DNA from: Blastococcus sp.
GTDB lineage: Bacteria > Actinomycetota > Actinomycetes > Mycobacteriales > Geodermatophilaceae
Assembly (NCBI GenBank): GCA_025965715.1
Contig: JAOPWJ010000193.1
Coordinates: 1 to 49,198 of the forward strand
DNA length: 49,198 bases
Direction of reading: 5' to 3'
In this document: positions 35,544 to 44,318 of the stretch, piece after piece
Numbering within the stretch: position 1 is the first letter of the stretch
How the letters are laid out: the number at the start of each line of letters is the position of its first letter
Notes under the pieces: model-generated
Seen by the model: the letters and a program-made list of their open reading frames with translations, nothing else
Database searches by the model: none
What the model was told of the DNA's origin: nothing
Translations under genes and position numbers: made by a program

Positions 35544-36269
35544 ATGGCGGCTACCGGGAGCGACCGCAACGGGACGCAACCCCTCGGTGACGTGATGAGC
35601 CGGGTGGCCAGGCACCTGCAGGAGGAGCACGGCGACGTCGAGGGCACCCTGAAGGCGATCACGTCCGCCGCCGTGCACACCGTGCCGAATGCCGAGCAGT
35701 GCGGCATCAGCTACGTCATCCGCCGGTCCAAGATCCAGCCGCGGGCGTGGACCGGCGATCTCCCCAAGGAGGTCGACGCCCTGCAGGAGAGGCTCGGGCA
35801 GGGGCCCTGCATGGACGCCGTGTGGGAGCGGGAGATCGTCCGCGTCGACGACGTCGGCGCCGAGGAGCGGTGGCCCGAGTTCGCTCGTCAGGCGTCGGAG
35901 CTGGGGGTCGGCAGCATGATGTGCTTCCGGCTCTTCGTCGTGGGGGACAACCTCGGCGCCATGAACCTGTACGCCTCCACGCCCGGCGCGTTCGACGACG
36001 AGTGCCAGGAGATCGGGCAGATCCTCGCCGCGCACGCCGCCGTGGCGTTGGCCGGCGCTGAGCACGAGGCGGACCTGCGCGCCGGGATGAACAACCGGGA
36101 CCTGATCGGGCAGGCGAAGGGCATCCTGATGGAGCGGCACAAGCTGACCGCTGCGCAGTCGTTCGACGTGCTCGCCCGCGTCTCGCAGGAGATGAACCGG
36201 AAGCTGGTCGAGGTGGCGCGGGAGCTGACAGAGACCGGGGCGGTCCTCGGGAACAGTGGCCGCGAGTGA
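35544..36269 (+). CDS. GAF-ANTAR domain transcription antiterminator
   Basis: A 241-residue regulator. Residues ~25-165 are a GAF sensor domain (LKAITSAAVHTVPNAEQCGISYVIRR, then GQGPCMDAVWEREIVRVDDVGAEERWPEFARQASELGVGSMMCFRLFV). Residues ~180-232 are the ANTAR RNA-binding three-helix domain (NNRDLIGQAKGILMERHKLTAAQSFDVLARVSQEMNRKLVEVARELTETG). ANTAR proteins bind paired hairpins in mRNA and prevent premature termination. Two cysteines (C57, C91 region) in the GAF domain could be redox or ligand contacts. The RNA target is unknown. Such proteins are abundant in actinobacteria. Confidence 0.92.
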   Translation: MAATGSDRNGTQPLGDVMSRVARHLQEEHGDVEGTLKAITSAAVHTVPNAEQCGISYVIRRSKIQPRAWTGDLPKEVDALQERLGQGPCMDAVWEREIVRVDDVGAEERWPEFARQASELGVGSMMCFRLFVVGDNLGAMNLYASTPGAFDDECQEIGQILAAHAAVALAGAEHEADLRAGMNNRDLIGQAKGILMERHKLTAAQSFDVLARVSQEMNRKLVEVARELTETGAVLGNSGRE

Positions 36270-36270
36270 G

Positions 36271-36570
36271 ATGGCGGCGGCTGTCCGGCCCGATCAGGTG
36301 ACCGCCACCCTGGCCACCCCGGCATCGGAGGACGTCGTCAGCGCCGTCCTCGGCACCTCCGCTGCGGGCCGTGCCGGATCGACTTCGCCCGCGCGGAGGG
36401 CGCTCGAGGCCTCTCCGGTGCTCACGACATCCGGGCAGGGATCACCTGGGGCGAGCAGCACGTCGGTGCCCGCCAGGTGTTCGGTGCCCGCCAGGTGTTC
36501 GCGGACGCCGGCTTCGAGGTCGGCCGCCCCACTCGCCGGCGGGTGGTCACGCGGATCGACCTCCCGGACA
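36271..36570 (+). pseudogene. Decayed GNAT acetyltransferase remnant
   Basis: The frame holding GITWGEQHVGARQVFGARQVFADAGFEVGRPTRRRVVTRIDL looks like the end of an actinobacterial GNAT protein (usually WGE.HVG.R.VFADAGF..V.RPT.RRVVMRIDF). It has no start, no stop after the motif, and no acetyl-CoA loop. The start-like segment VRPDQVTATLATPASEDVVSAVLGT lies in another frame just upstream and resembles the N-terminus of a GNAT subgroup. This suggests an internal deletion, a frameshift and an 18-bp duplication. The assignment rests on recall of the family pattern. Confidence 0.5.
36464..36499 (+). repeat. Perfect 18-bp tandem duplication
   Basis: CGGTGCCCGCCAGGTGTT occurs twice back to back inside the GNAT remnant, giving GARQVF-GARQVF in the decayed reading frame. 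It is a typical slippage duplication. Confidence 0.85.
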
Positions 36571-36589
36571 GCGCTCCGGCCGGATCCGG

Positions 36590-36898
36590 TCAGGGACGGG
36601 GATTGGTGCGCGTCCAGCCGCGCTCGTCCCGCCGGGGGCCCTGGGCTGCCCGGCACCGCCGGCACACGGACTGCACCTCCTCCGCGTGCCGCCCGGACTC
36701 CGGCTGGACGTCGGCCCAGCTGACGTGGGGGAAGCGGGCCAGTCGGGATCTGCTCAGAGCCAGCCGGCAGACGGTCTCGTTGCGGCCTCGTTCCCATGCG
36801 TGGACCTCGCCGGCGGGGTACCGGATCCCGTCGTCGGGGTCGACCCACGTGCCCGAGGCCGCCACCGCGGCGGTGCCCACTGCCATGAACGCGGCCAT
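36590..36898 (-). CDS. Small hypothetical protein with CxxC
   Basis: A 102-residue protein. The core GIRYPAGEVHAWERGRNETVCRLALSRSRLARFPHVSWADVQPESGRHAEEVQSVCRRCRAAQG looks like a conserved actinobacterial family with one early Cys and a later CxxC, which could bind zinc. The first 15 residues (AAFMAVGTAAVAASG) may not be part of the native protein if translation begins later. The longer ORF in another frame across this locus is a shadow. No function is known to me. It lies on the opposite strand from the GNAT remnant. Confidence 0.6.
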   Translation of the reverse strand: MAAFMAVGTAAVAASGTWVDPDDGIRYPAGEVHAWERGRNETVCRLALSRSRLARFPHVSWADVQPESGRHAEEVQSVCRRCRAAQGPRRDERGWTRTNPRP

Positions 36899-36998
36899 AC
36901 CCGCACTGAGCCAACCCGACCGGGCGGAATACCGGATCCGGCGGACTACCCGACCGGCGGGGGGCCGACGACAGGAACCGGCCTGGCGATGGACGGCG

Positions 36999-37643
36999 TC
37001 AGGCGTCTTGCCCGACCTCTCGGTCGGACGCGGTCACGTCGCCCGTTCCGGGGGTGCCATCGGCGAGGGCGTAGCGCAGGTACACGGTGCCGTTCGGAGT
37101 GGCCGCGGGTGGCTCGAGGAGGGTGAGGTTCGTGGGCACCGCGCCACCGTCGAACACCTTCTTCCCGACGCCGAGCACGAGCGGGTGCACCCAGAGGTCG
37201 AGACGGTCGAAGAGCTTCTCGCGCAGGAGGGTCTGCACGAGGTTCAGGCTCCCGACGACCTTCACGTGCTCGTGCCGGCGCCGGATCTCGCGCACGGCGC
37301 CGGCCAGGTCCGGGCCGAGCTGCGTGGCCCCGGCCCACGAGAGGTCGGGTCTGCCGCGGGAGGCCACGTATTTCGGAATGCTGTTGAACAGCGTGGCGAT
37401 CTCGTTGTCCTCGCCGCTCTCCTGGTGCGGCCAGTAGGAGGCGAAGATGTCGAACGTCCGCCGGCCGAGCAGCAGGGCGTCGGTGCCCTCGTATGCGGCA
37501 CTGACCTGCGCCCCCGAGACCTCGTCCATCATGGGCGCCTGCCAGCCGCCGAAGGGAAACCCCGCCGAATCCTCCTCGGGGCCGCCGGGCGCCTGCCCGA
37601 CGAGGTCGAGGGTGGCGAACAGCTCGATGTGGATGAGGCCCAT
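36999..37643 (-). CDS. Dihydrofolate-reductase-like (RibD C-terminal) protein
   Basis: A 214-residue protein of the DHFR/RibD C-terminal fold, probably an NADPH-dependent reductase of unknown substrate (YyaP/YwjB-like). It has LIHIELFATLDLVGQAPGGPEED, GTDALLLGRRTFDIFASYWPHQ, KYVASRGRPDLSWAGATQLG and HVKVVGSLNLVQTLLREKLFDRLDLWVHPLVLGVGKKVF, the last being the diagnostic cofactor-binding end. GGGAGAAG precedes ATG 37643. It is not a folate-pathway DHFR. Confidence 0.85.
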   Translation of the reverse strand: MGLIHIELFATLDLVGQAPGGPEEDSAGFPFGGWQAPMMDEVSGAQVSAAYEGTDALLLGRRTFDIFASYWPHQESGEDNEIATLFNSIPKYVASRGRPDLSWAGATQLGPDLAGAVREIRRRHEHVKVVGSLNLVQTLLREKLFDRLDLWVHPLVLGVGKKVFDGGAVPTNLTLLEPPAATPNGTVYLRYALADGTPGTGDVTASDREVGQDA

Positions 37644-38231
37644 GCGCTTCTCCCGATGAGTCGGTTGTCTCGGTCGGGGGGTAGACCTGCGGGCGCCGGC
37701 GAACTCATCGCTGCGGCGGCAGCCGGCTTCCTACTGGCCGACCCTGACCTGCGCAGTGCTGCGTCCGCGGCGGGAATCGAACCTGCGGCGTGCGGTGGAG
37801 GAAGGCGTCCAGAGAGGTTCCGATCGTCGATGGTCATCGACGGGCCTGCCGTCTGAGCGGGCGATGCGCCACGCCGGACCTCGTGCGGACTGGATGCGGA
37901 CGCGACTGCGGGGCCGAACCCCCTTGCTGATGCCGGGTAGACCGCTGGGTGGCAGAACGGCAGCAGTCGCGGATCCGGCGCCGGTAGCTCTGGTTCGGCC
38001 TCCCTTTCCCGGCCCGTGTGGCATGGAGCTCCGCCGAGCGTGTCGGCTCGATACCGGGACGGTTCCGAGGACCTGCGCCAGCGGACGAGCGGCGGCGCAG
38101 TCGGCGGCCGCCGCTGATCGCGCGGTTCGGCAGCCGGACGGCAGGCGCTCGCAGTGGAACCGCAGGGTGGCGGCGGTGGGCTGGGTGCGTCGCCGGGACC
38201 GGTCCGGCGCCACTCGAGGAGGCAGCTGGTC
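37644..38231. other. Intergenic region with tRNA-like fragment
   Basis: Nearly 590 bp without a convincing gene. The long ORFs here have ordinary shadow composition. The one notable element is the minus-strand tRNA-like fragment at 37762-37804, listed separately. The right end carries the GAGGAGG ribosome-binding site of the lipoprotein gene. Confidence 0.55.
37762..37804 (-). pseudogene. Diverged 3'-half tRNA fragment (tRNA-Arg-like)
   Basis: On the minus strand, CTTCCTCCACCGCACGCCGC, then AGGTTCGATTCCCGCC, aligns without gaps to the 3' half of the tRNA-Arg(CCT) gene at 44.12 kb at about 32 of 43 positions. The match includes the T-loop GGTTCGA and the bases after it. The anticodon stem and 5' half are not recognisable, so it is not a working tRNA. 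Read forward it gives PRRESNLR, like the PRQDSNLR read from the true tRNA. It lies in the same orientation as that gene. Confidence 0.5.
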
Positions 38232-38954
38232 ATGTCCGCTCGCACGCTGTGCGTCCTGCGCACCGCCGGTTCCGCAGTCATGATGACCGCCGCGCTGGTG
38301 GCTTGCACGACGGGGCAGCCTGAATCGACGGCTGCCCCGTCGGGCTCCTCGACCGCCAACCCGGGCGACGCCGTGCCGCCCGCGCAGCTGCCGGCGGACT
38401 CGCCGCTGGACCCGGGCCGTTACGTGGTCTCCGTCGCGGACGCACCTGTCGCGCCGTTGTTGCCTGTGCTGTCCGTTCCCGAGGGGTATGCGGCCATCGG
38501 CAACGGAGTCGGCGTCGGCGCCGACGACCTCGCGCGCTACTTGTGGGTCTGGGACGTCAACAGCGTGTTCGCCCACCCGTGCGACGCGACTCCCGAGCCG
38601 GTCGGGCCCTCCGTGGCCGACCTCGCCGAGGCCCTCGCCGCCCAGGCGTTGCGCACCAGCACCGATCCCGTGACGGTCACCGTCGGCGGGTACGACGGGC
38701 TGTACGTGGAGTTGTCCGTTCCAGGCGAGGTTGACGCCAGCGCTTGCCCCAGTGGCGTTCTGGGCCTCTGGCCGGGGCGTGCGCAGAGTTGGGGGGAGAT
38801 CCTGGGGCAGGTCGACATGGTGTGGATCGTCGACGTGGACGGTCAGCGCCTCGTCTTCGATGCAGCCTATGAACCGGCCACCAGCCCGGACGAGGTGGCC
38901 GAGCTCGAGGAGATGGTCGCCACTGCGACGTTCGTGCCGGCCGAAGGCTCGTGA
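38232..38954 (+). CDS. Secreted lipoprotein, function unknown
   Basis: A 240-residue exported protein. GAGGAGG lies 9 nt before ATG 38232; the earlier ORF-track start is not needed. The signal peptide RTAGSAVMMTAALVAC ends in a lipobox (LVAC) so the mature protein starts at a lipidated Cys. A Ser/Pro/Thr-rich linker follows (TTGQPESTAAPSGSS). The mature domain includes YVVSVADAPVAPLLPVLSVPEGYAAIGNG and ends EMVATATFVP. I do not recognise the family, but its pattern fits actinobacterial surface lipoproteins. It is convergent with the giant regulator (stops 24 bp apart). Confidence 0.78.
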   Translation: MSARTLCVLRTAGSAVMMTAALVACTTGQPESTAAPSGSSTANPGDAVPPAQLPADSPLDPGRYVVSVADAPVAPLLPVLSVPEGYAAIGNGVGVGADDLARYLWVWDVNSVFAHPCDATPEPVGPSVADLAEALAAQALRTSTDPVTVTVGGYDGLYVELSVPGEVDASACPSGVLGLWPGRAQSWGEILGQVDMVWIVDVDGQRLVFDAAYEPATSPDEVAELEEMVATATFVPAEGS

Positions 38955-38977
38955 GGGTCCGCGGGGGAACTCGCAGG

Positions 38978-41900
38978 TCAGGGCACATCGCTACATGTGG
39001 GCTGGTCGTCGCGCCCGGGCAGATAGCGGTCCCACTCCGCCGGCGTGAGGTCCCGCCCCGCGACGATGGCGCAGGCCTCGTCCAGCCACACCGATGGGTC
39101 CAGCGGGTAGCGCCGGCCGGAGCGGTCGCCGCTGAGCACGACGAGTTCGTCCCCGGCTCCGGGCACGAGGTGGGTGTAGCCGGTTCCGGGGTCGCCGGAC
39201 GCCGGCAGCGCCTGGGCGCGGACGAGCCCTCGCTCGACGTCGAAGAGGGCGACCGTGCCATCGCTGCCGGCCGTCGCGAGTGTCCGTCCGTCGTCCAGCC
39301 ACTCCGTCTGCAGCGCCCAGCCGTCGTGCACCCGCGCGGGTGCCCAGGCCAGTTGCCAGGTCGTGGTGTCGAAGACGTACAGGAAGTTGCTGCCGCCGGC
39401 GGCGAGGAACCGGCCGTCGGGTGAGAAGGAGAGGTCGAGAGCCCAGTCCACCCGGGTCAGTGGCAGCCGCCGTTCCACGTAGAGGCCGGCCGCATCCAGG
39501 ATCACGAGCTCGGAGTCGGCCGTGTTCGCCACGGCCAGCACGCTCCGATCGGGGCTCGTCTCGATCGTTTGGACGCCGCCACCGATCTCGATCCGTGTGC
39601 CGACGTGCCAGGTCGTGGTGTTCACCGGCACCAGGTAGCCCCCTCGGCGGCTATCGGCAGCCGCCCCGGCAGGCGTCGACCAGGTGCTTTCCTCGATCTT
39701 CCCCTCGGCGGCGAGGAGCAGCGTCGAGCCGTCCGGCGTCCACCCCGACGACCGCACGACCGTGGCCGGGAGCGGCCGGTCGCCGACGCCGGCATCGGCA
39801 TCGGGTGGCAGCACGATCTCCTTGATCACCTCGTGTGTCCTGGTGTCGAGGACCGTCGTGCCCAGGCCCCAGGTGACCGCCACCATGGAGCGGTCCGGGC
39901 TGACCGTCACGGAGGACCCGAAGGGCGAGTCCTCGGTGGTGTCGCCGAGCACCACCTGGTCGACGACCTCGCCGGTGTCAGGGTCGAGGAAGGTGGCCGC
40001 GACGCTGAGCGTTTCCGGTCCCGGCGACTCCCTGCGGATGTCACTCGGGCTCGCCCCTGGCCGCGTGGGGGCCACGATCAGGCCGCCGGGCACCGCCTGG
40101 GGGCGGTTGGCGATCCAGCGTCCGTCCAGCCCGGGGTTCGACGTCCCGAGGCCCGCTTCGGCGGTCATGTTCCACGTGAGGATCGTCCGGTCCAGGCCGA
40201 TGGTGATCAGTCGATCGCCGGAGGGATCCACCTCCGCGTGGATGATGTCGCCGGCGTGGCCGGTGAGCTGTCCCCGCTCGGTCCACCGACCGGTGCTCGG
40301 ATCGATGTCCCAGACGACAATCAGCGGGCCGTGGCCGACGGTCGCCCCCCACCCGCCGTCGGGTGCCACGACGACGTCCCGCACTGGCGAGCGGTGAGCG
40401 TCCAGATGCTGCGCGGTGCCCTCGCGGTCGAAGAGGGTGACCCCGCCGTCGAGCCACAGCTGTGCGGCTCCGCTGCCCGTGGCCCGGTACTCCAGGACCC
40501 TGCCCGGGCCGTCCTGCACGGGTGTCGGAGTCTGCTTCCCGTCGGCCAGGTCGATCATGATCGCCGGGTCGGTTGCCCTGTCGCTCCACAGGACGGCGGA
40601 GCTCCCGTCGTCGGTGAAGTCGACCTGCAGCTCCCCGAACGGCGCCGGGTACGTTCCGCCGATCCCCGTCTTCCGCGTCGTTCCGTCCTCAGCATCGACG
40701 TCGGTCAACGTCCACCGCGAGGAATCTTCCGGATCGTCGCGACCGGGTGTGGACAGCAGCCAGGTGACCCGATGGCCGTCGGGGCTGAACACCCCGCCCA
40801 CGGGCAGTCCACCGAGCTCGTCCCCCCGCGTGAGCACCCGGCCCGTTCCATCCGCGTGGACGATCCGGAGCCAGTAGCCGCGGGAGTCCTGCCCCCCACC
40901 TATGACTGCGTCCTCGATCGGGGAGGGCGCGGAGTTCGACCAGGTGCCCCAGTTCGGGATGTCGAATGCCACCTCGGGCCGAGCCGACGAGTCGACCGCC
41001 CACGTGATGACCTGTGATTCGGTGCGCAGGAACAAGGTGCGACCGCCGTTGGCCAGGTAGGCCGCCCCCAGGGGATCCTCGTCGAAGGCCACCGCCCGCT
41101 CTGCCCGCCCATGCTCGGTGAGCGCACCGAGCAGCGCGTCCTGCGTCTCCGGCGTCTCCGCGAGCCGCACCGCCTGGACGGCGAGCAGCAGGGAGACGTC
41201 CACGCTGCTGGCAGTTGCGGAGAGAGCCGCCAGCCGCTTGGCGTCGGCCACCAGCGACGCCTGCTGCGCCTCCCGCTGGGCCCGCACGGCGTCTCGCTGG
41301 GCACGCACGGCGAGGAATGTGGCGACCAGGGCGACGACGAGCACGACGGCCAGGCCTCCTGCCAGCCGCCGCGTTCGATGCCGGGCCGCTGCCTCACGAT
41401 CGGCACGACGCTGGGCGGCGTTCAGATCGGCGTCCGCCGCGGCCCGGGAAGCGTCGAGGAACTGCTGCTCGACCGGCGTGACCACGGCATCGGAGTCCTC
41501 CGACCAGTCGAGGGCCGCGGTCAACCGGGCCCCCCGGTACAGCTCGTCGTCCGGACGCCCGGACGCATCCCACTCCCGGGCGGCCGGGTCCAGGTGCCGG
41601 CGGACGGCGCGGCCCGCGGCGTCGTCCTCGAGCCAGCGGACCAGTCGTGGCCAGGCGGTGAGCAGCGCCTCGTGTGCGACCTCGAGCCTGTTCTCGTCCA
41701 CCGAGAGCAGCCGGCGGCCCACGAAGGATTCGACGACCTGGCGGCGGGGCGTAGCCGGGTCCTCCGCCAGGCCGAGCTCGGCCAAGGGAACCCGGCGGCG
41801 GACCAGCGCGCCGCCGTTGTCGGTGTCCGCGAGCCGGACGAACAGTCGGCGGGCGAGCCCTCGGCCGGCGTCGTCGAGCGCTCCGTACACGGCTTCGGCC

Positions 41901-43459
41901 GACCGGTTCAGCGCGCCGGCGACGCCTCCCGCCTCGAGGTAGCCCGCGAGGGTCAGGAGGTCGCCGCGCCGCCGTTCCCAGGTGCCCACCAGGGCGGTCG
42001 ACAACAGGGGCAGCGCGCCGAGCTGTCCGAGGACGTCGGCGACGACGGAGTCTGCGAGTTCGGGGTCCACCCGTAGCCCGACGGACCGGGCCGGTTCCGT
42101 CACGATTTCACGAAGCTCGGCGTCCGTGAGCGGTGGGACCAGGGCGAAGGCCGAGGCCAGTCGCTCGGTGAAGACCCGGTGCTCGGCGAGCCGACCGACG
42201 TGGTCGCCGCGGATCACCACGACGCACCGGACCACGATGCCGTCGTCCACGAGGCCGGCGACGGCGTCGAGGAACTCCGTCCGTTCGGCCGGGTCGATGC
42301 CTGGCGCCCAAAGCTCCTCGAACTGGTCGCAGACCAGCAGGACGGGTTCGGCCGGCGATGGATCGCCGGTCAGCTGGGCGAGGGCGTCGACCGGCGCCCG
42401 GCCGGGGGTGAGGATCACTGGCCGCCACGACTGACTGCCCGGAAGCCCACCGGCCGCCAGCGCCGGGACCAGCCCGGCGCGGACCGCGGAGGACTTTCCG
42501 GCCCCGCTCGGGCCGCTGACCACCAGGACCGGCGCGTCGACCAGGCGGGCCACCAGGCTCGCGATCAGCCGCTCGCGCCCGTGGAACAACGGCGCGTCGG
42601 CCGCCTCGTAGACGGCCAGCCCCTTGTAGGGGCACGCTCCCGGAGTCGGGGAAGCGTCGTCGCGCCTCGGATGCTGCGCGGTCCGCGGGGGAGCGTCGAG
42701 TGCCGGGTCCTGGGTGAGGATCGCGGCCTCCATGGCCCGCAGCCCGGGCCCGGGTCCGGCGCCGATCTCCTCGGCGAGCACGGCACGCGCGCGGCGTCCG
42801 GCCGCGAGGGCGTCAGCCTGCCGGCCGGCACGGTAGAGCGCCCACATGAGCAGGCGCCACCAGTCCTCGCGCAGCGGATCCGCGGCGACGAGGCCGTCGA
42901 GCTGCGGAAGCACCTCGGCGTGCGCCCCCAGCTGCAGGCGCGCCTCGAGCAACCCGGCGACGGCGCCGGCGTGCACCTGGCTCAACCGGCGCCGCTCGAC
43001 CCCGGCGAACGGAGCGCCCGGCCAGTCGGCGTAGGGCTCGCCCCGCCACAGGTCGACGGCGGCCGCGAGCTTCCGGGCCGCCTCCTCGAGGCGCCCGGAG
43101 GTGAGCAGGGCCCGCCCCTGGGCCGCGAGGCTGTCGATCCGCAGCGCGTCGATGGCGTCCCGCGGAACGGTCAGGGCATATCCGGGCCCGCGCCGAGCGA
43201 CGAACCGCCCGGTCGAGCCCCGCGGCCGGTCTGGCTCGAGGGAGCTACGCAGCTTCACGACGTGGATCTGCAGGGATTTCCGCGCGGTGGCTGGCGGGTC
43301 GCCGTCCCAGAGCGCCTCGGCCAGCGCGTCCAAGCTCACCGCACCGGAAGCCCCAGCCGTGAGGATCGCGAGCAGCAGGCGCTCCTTGGCGCCCGGCACG
43401 GTCAGCGGGACGCCGTCGTCAGTTCGGACCTCCAGCGGTCCAAGGACCGCGATGCGCAT
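38978..43459 (-). CDS. Membrane-tethered SARP/BTAD-nSTAND1-propeller regulator
   Basis: A 1493-residue multidomain protein. Residues 1-100 are an OmpR-type winged helix (MRIAVLGPLEVRTDDGVPLTVPGAKERLLLAIL). Residues ~100-245 are the BTAD domain of SARP activators. Residues ~280-690 are an nSTAND1 ATPase with CPYKGLAVYEAADAPLFHGRERL, Walker A GPSGAGKSS (316-324) and Walker B LLVCDQFEELW (375-384). One membrane helix (701-718, GGLAVVLVVALVATFLAV) follows. Residues ~785-1470 are WD40/YVTN-like propeller blades (HAGDIIHAEVDPSGDRLITIGLDRTILTWNM). ATG 43459 is chosen; a TACCGT box ends 6 nt upstream. If the helix crosses the membrane, DNA-binding and ATPase parts would be inside and the propeller outside. 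Target genes and ligand are unknown. Confidence 0.9.
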   Translation of the reverse strand: MRIAVLGPLEVRTDDGVPLTVPGAKERLLLAILTAGASGAVSLDALAEALWDGDPPATARKSLQIHVVKLRSSLEPDRPRGSTGRFVARRGPGYALTVPRDAIDALRIDSLAAQGRALLTSGRLEEAARKLAAAVDLWRGEPYADWPGAPFAGVERRRLSQVHAGAVAGLLEARLQLGAHAEVLPQLDGLVAADPLREDWWRLLMWALYRAGRQADALAAGRRARAVLAEEIGAGPGPGLRAMEAAILTQDPALDAPPRTAQHPRRDDASPTPGACPYKGLAVYEAADAPLFHGRERLIASLVARLVDAPVLVVSGPSGAGKSSAVRAGLVPALAAGGLPGSQSWRPVILTPGRAPVDALAQLTGDPSPAEPVLLVCDQFEELWAPGIDPAERTEFLDAVAGLVDDGIVVRCVVVIRGDHVGRLAEHRVFTERLASAFALVPPLTDAELREIVTEPARSVGLRVDPELADSVVADVLGQLGALPLLSTALVGTWERRRGDLLTLAGYLEAGGVAGALNRSAEAVYGALDDAGRGLARRLFVRLADTDNGGALVRRRVPLAELGLAEDPATPRRQVVESFVGRRLLSVDENRLEVAHEALLTAWPRLVRWLEDDAAGRAVRRHLDPAAREWDASGRPDDELYRGARLTAALDWSEDSDAVVTPVEQQFLDASRAAADADLNAAQRRADREAAARHRTRRLAGGLAVVLVVALVATFLAVRAQRDAVRAQREAQQASLVADAKRLAALSATASSVDVSLLLAVQAVRLAETPETQDALLGALTEHGRAERAVAFDEDPLGAAYLANGGRTLFLRTESQVITWAVDSSARPEVAFDIPNWGTWSNSAPSPIEDAVIGGGQDSRGYWLRIVHADGTGRVLTRGDELGGLPVGGVFSPDGHRVTWLLSTPGRDDPEDSSRWTLTDVDAEDGTTRKTGIGGTYPAPFGELQVDFTDDGSSAVLWSDRATDPAIMIDLADGKQTPTPVQDGPGRVLEYRATGSGAAQLWLDGGVTLFDREGTAQHLDAHRSPVRDVVVAPDGGWGATVGHGPLIVVWDIDPSTGRWTERGQLTGHAGDIIHAEVDPSGDRLITIGLDRTILTWNMTAEAGLGTSNPGLDGRWIANRPQAVPGGLIVAPTRPGASPSDIRRESPGPETLSVAATFLDPDTGEVVDQVVLGDTTEDSPFGSSVTVSPDRSMVAVTWGLGTTVLDTRTHEVIKEIVLPPDADAGVGDRPLPATVVRSSGWTPDGSTLLLAAEGKIEESTWSTPAGAAADSRRGGYLVPVNTTTWHVGTRIEIGGGVQTIETSPDRSVLAVANTADSELVILDAAGLYVERRLPLTRVDWALDLSFSPDGRFLAAGGSNFLYVFDTTTWQLAWAPARVHDGWALQTEWLDDGRTLATAGSDGTVALFDVERGLVRAQALPASGDPGTGYTHLVPGAGDELVVLSGDRSGRRYPLDPSVWLDEACAIVAGRDLTPAEWDRYLPGRDDQPTCSDVP

Positions 43460-43465
43460 GGACGG

Positions 43466-43471
43466 ACGGTA
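43466..43471 (-). promoter_or_regulatory. Putative -10 box, leaderless SARP-STAND gene
   Basis: On the minus strand TACCGT ends exactly 6 nt before ATG 43459. GGAGGGG lies further upstream, outside a normal ribosome-binding window. Confidence 0.5.
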
Positions 43472-44116
43472 GGCCCCTCCGGCCCTGCTCGGGGCCCCAT
43501 CGCGCCCGGGTAGGCCGACCGCAGAGCCTGTGACCGCACGATCGATGCGCACCGCTGGTTCGGCGATCAAGCCGCGGCTCTAGTGCGCGGCAACTCCGTC
43601 CACCCGTCGACGGCCGGGCCGCGGCTGCGGCCGGTCCGGAGGGCCTCGTCGCGCGGACGTGCCCGCGCCCCGCGCTCTCAACGTCGTCTCTTCCTCGTTA
43701 CCCGACGACACTGTCGGTGCCTTGTCCGTTCTGCTGCACCGTTGGGAGTCCACTCTCGAAGCACGGAGGCTCCGTGCCGTTGCAGCGAGCGTCACCCAGT
43801 CCGTCCTGCGCGTGCGGTGGCTGCAGACGAAGACATCTGCGTCCCGGTCCCCGCAGCGCGGAAGGCGCGCTCCGTGGCTCCCCGTGCCCGGCCTCCTCCT
43901 CCCGTCCCAGGGCCTCTGCAGGCGCTCGCGGCAGTCGTCGGGGCGGTGACCGCCACCGGGCTTCTTCCTGTCGTTGACCCTCGCAGCGTCCGAGGTACGC
44001 AACATCGACCCCAACCGGCCCGAGAGGGACCTCGCCTCACTGACCGCCCCTTCCGGAGGCCGGTTCAGCAGGGTCCGGCTGACCAGAACAGTTGGGGAGC
44101 AACGGTTAGCGCCTGC
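43472..44116. other. Intergenic region between the SARP-STAND gene and tRNA-Arg
   Basis: About 645 bp with no convincing gene. ORFs such as 43580-44149 are artefacts that run through the tRNA gene. Third-position GC bias is weaker here than elsewhere in the window. No repeat or hairpin stood out. Confidence 0.5.
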
Positions 44117-44192
44117 TGGTGCCCCCGGCAGGATTCGAACCTGCGGCACACGGTTTAGGAAACCGATGCTCTATCCCCTGAGCTACGGGGGC
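44117..44192 (-). tRNA. tRNA-Arg(CCT)
   Basis: A 76-nt cloverleaf on the minus strand, including a coded CCA end. The acceptor stem pairs GCCCCCG with CGGGGGC, discriminator A. The D-arm has GCTCAGGGGATAGAGC. The anticodon loop TTTCCTAA within TCGG/CCGA-type stems gives anticodon CCT (reads AGG, Arg). The T-arm is GCAGGTTCGAATCCTGC. It is complete and looks functional. tRNA-Arg genes are common integration sites; its 3' end points toward the lower-coordinate accessory region. Confidence 0.97.
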
Positions 44193-44306
44193 TCGTCGGC
44201 GCGGAACCGACCGGGGTACACGCCGAGATTAGCGGGCGGCCTCGGCCACCCGGCGCGCACCGCCGGGACGCGGCTGCTCCGGATCCCGATGAAGAGCCGG
44301 GACAAC

Positions 44307-44312
44307 TAGCGT
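44307..44312 (+). promoter_or_regulatory. Putative -10 box, leaderless small membrane protein gene
   Basis: TAGCGT (TANNNT) ends exactly 6 nt before ATG 44319 with no Shine-Dalgarno sequence in the gap. Confidence 0.5.
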
Positions 44313-44318
44313 CTGGGC

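Noticed and set aside
36294-36914. 206-codon minus-strand ORF
   Set aside because: It overlaps the more protein-like 102-codon frame and is low-complexity.
43583-44158. 191-codon ORF ending PRQDSNLRHTV
   Set aside because: The end is a translation of the tRNA-Arg gene, a common annotation artefact.
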